A stretch of DNA of 15,079 nt, taken from NCBI GenBank assembly GCA_046728015.1, contig JBKPDQ010000013.1, positions 1 to 15,079 of the forward strand. The letters run 5' to 3'. The notes beneath the pieces were generated by a model. It was not told the origin of the DNA. It saw only the letters and a list, made by a program, of their open reading frames with translations, and searched no databases. Shown piece after piece: positions 13,996-15,079 of the stretch. Each line of letters opens with the position of its first letter. Positions within the stretch are counted from its first letter, which is position 1. This DNA comes from DATAFO01 sp046728015. Its GTDB lineage: Bacteria > Actinomycetota > Thermoleophilia > Solirubrobacterales > 70-9. A program made the translations under genes and the position numbers.

Positions 13996-15079
13996 ATGGC
14001 TTCCAAGCAGACGGTAGGCGTGGTCGGAGTCGGCTGGGTCGGCCTGGTCACTGCATCGTGCTTTGCCGAGCTGGGTCACCCCGTTGTGGCGATGGACATC
14101 GACGCGGACAAGGTGGAGGGTCTGCGACGGGGCGACGTGCCGATTCACGAGCCCGGGTTGTCGGATCTGGTGGCCAAGAACTCCGAGCGATTGCGCTTCA
14201 CGACGGACATGGCGGAGGTCCTCGACGCCGCGACGTTGCTGTTCTGCTGCGTCGACACGCCGCCGACGGTTTCCGGCGACGCCGACCTCTCCCGCGTGCG
14301 GGCGGTGCTGGAGACGCTCCCGGACGAAGACGATCACGTCCTGGTGATGAAGAGCACCGTGCCGGCGGGCACCGGGGCCGCGATTCGCCGCGAGAAGCCC
14401 GAGCTCGCGTACGTGTCGTGCCCGGAGTTCCTCAAGGAGGGCTCCGCCGTCGACGACTTCATGCATCCCGACCGCGTGGTAATCGGAGCCGATCGCGACG
14501 ACGCGTCCGCGGCGGACGCCGTCGAGGAGATCTACGGGCCGCTCGGTGGCGAGCTCGTGCGTACCGACGTCGCCTCGGCCGAGATGATCAAGCTCGCCGC
14601 CAACGCGTTCCTGGCGACCAAGATCTCGTTCATCAACGAGATCGCCAACGTCTCGGAAGAGGTGGGCGCCGACGTCACGGAGGTTGCCCGCGGCATGGGC
14701 CTCGACGAGCGCATCGGCTCGAGCTTCCTGCGCGCCGGCATCGGCTACGGGGGTTCGTGCTTCGCGCCGGACGAGACGCTGCTTGTGAGATTCCGCGGAT
14801 GGCCGCGGCTTGTCAGTTTCGAAGAGCTCTGGGAGTTGGTGGGCGCCGCCGAGGAGGCGGTGGACGGTGAGGCCATCGCGCCGCCCGACCTTCAGGTCTG
14901 GTCGTGGGTTCCGGGCGAGTCCGAGCCCGAATGGATGTCAGTCTCGGTCCTCACGAAAAGGGACTACGACGGTGAGATGGTGGAGGTTCGTACGAAGATG
15001 GGACGCCGTGTCCGCGTCACCGCAGACCATCCGTTCATCGTCGGAGATGGCAAGGACGACGCAGTCCTGACCCGGGTTC
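13996..15079 (+). CDS. ugd: UDP-glucose 6-dehydrogenase interrupted by an intein (3' end outside the window)
   Basis: 361 residues are visible, open to the right edge. Host enzyme, 1-254: an NAD-binding Rossmann start VGVVGVGWVGL (GxGxxG at 11-16) with the ribose-binding acid D34; CVDTPP (85-90); MKSTVPAGT (118-126); CPEFLKEGSAVDDFMHPDRV (142-161), with catalytic-site residues E144 and K147; EMIKLAANAFLATKISFINE (196-215), with the conserved K199 and N203; and IGYGGSC (249-255), ending in what would be the active-site cysteine. It oxidises UDP-glucose to UDP-glucuronate, a precursor of acidic surface polysaccharides, or does so for a related sugar such as UDP-ManNAc. Family members continue C-F-P-K-D; here the frame continues CFAPDETLLV and on into an intein. 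About 33 bp separate it from the LCP gene, with no terminator between. Confidence 0.92.
   Translation, partial: MASKQTVGVVGVGWVGLVTASCFAELGHPVVAMDIDADKVEGLRRGDVPIHEPGLSDLVAKNSERLRFTTDMAEVLDAATLLFCCVDTPPTVSGDADLSRVRAVLETLPDEDDHVLVMKSTVPAGTGAAIRREKPELAYVSCPEFLKEGSAVDDFMHPDRVVIGADRDDASAADAVEEIYGPLGGELVRTDVASAEMIKLAANAFLATKISFINEIANVSEEVGADVTEVARGMGLDERIGSSFLRAGIGYGGSCFAPDETLLVRFRGWPRLVSFEELWELVGAAEEAVDGEAIAPPDLQVWSWVPGESEPEWMSVSVLTKRDYDGEMVEVRTKMGRRVRVTADHPFIVGDGKDDAVLTRV
14758..15079 (+). other. N-terminal part of an intein in UDP-glucose dehydrogenase
   Basis: 107 residues are visible, starting at Cys255 of the precursor (Cys1 of the intein). Seen: block A CFAPDETLLVRFRGW (intein 1-15); a middle part with VWSWVPGESEPEWMSVSVL; then REYDG-like RDYDGEMVEVRT and block B GRRVRVTADHPFIV, with Thr88 and His91 of the TxxH motif. 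Known: these are the N-terminal splicing blocks of Hint/intein domains, where Cys1 makes the N-S acyl shift and the block B histidine assists. Blocks F and G (terminal His-Asn, Cys+1) and any homing endonuclease would lie beyond the window. Rare codons AGA (14788) and AAA AGG (14956-14961) occur here. The predicted C-extein would start Cys-Phe-Pro-Lys-Asp, restoring the active site. Confidence 0.9.

Noticed and set aside
13854..14870. A 338-residue plus-strand open frame overlapping the LCP end and the dehydrogenase
   Set aside because: Arg/Gly-rich out-of-frame translation; the overlapping frame encodes clear UDP-glucose dehydrogenase motifs.
14758..15079. Reading the end of the window as a frameshifted dehydrogenase or a fused Hint-type toxin
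   Set aside because: The frame is unbroken and both block A and block B are present in the right order, with the junction exactly at the conserved Cys. A secreted toxin fusion would not be expected inside a cytoplasmic enzyme active site.

Overview
This is a high-GC stretch of chromosome from an actinobacterium, probably of the Thermoleophilia/Solirubrobacterales type. I infer this from the GC-rich codon use, the frequent GTG and TTG starts, the placement of a WecA-type sugar-phosphate transferase just before the ATP synthase operon (an arrangement also known in mycobacteria), and a decayed copy of the AbiEi-like/DUF559 family that is often multicopy in that group. The taxonomic call is inference.

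Layout. Positions 1-344 hold a decayed DUF559/AbiEi-like gene on the minus strand; its start codon lies in the loop of a perfect 14-bp inverted repeat (327-361). All intact genes are on the plus strand. A DUF354 glycosyltransferase-like protein (465-1502) and a WecA/TagO-type polyprenyl-phosphate sugar-1-phosphate transferase (1553-2842) come first. A 264-bp gap follows, with three inverted repeats and a weak promoter candidate. Then comes a complete F1Fo ATP synthase operon: two small membrane proteins in the atpZ/atpI position, then atpB, atpE, atpF, atpH, atpA, atpG, atpD and atpC (3107-10640). Only 17 bp later there is an M20-family metallopeptidase (10658-11776). It overlaps a LytR-CpsA-Psr (LCP) protein with a very long acidic cytoplasmic tail (11773-13962). 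The last gene, from 13996 past the right edge, is a UDP-glucose 6-dehydrogenase.

The most striking feature is in that last gene. At the catalytic cysteine motif (GYGGSC) the reading frame stays open, but the expected PKD continuation is replaced by the N-terminal half of an intein: a Cys1 block A, then a TxxH block B. The window ends inside the intein. It sits exactly at the active-site cysteine, so the unspliced enzyme should be inactive.

A second oddity is atpG. No ATG, GTG or TTG is available for the conserved N-terminal helix. The only sensible start is an ATA at 7764 that overlaps the atpA stop as ATAG and lies 7 nt after a perfect AGGAGG.

How the genes fit together: the ATP synthase is a housekeeping module flanked by envelope-polysaccharide functions. 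These are lipid-carrier priming (WecA), a DUF354 sugar enzyme, glycopolymer attachment (LCP) and UDP-glucuronate supply (UDP-glucose dehydrogenase). No tRNA, rRNA, CRISPR array or insertion sequence was seen.
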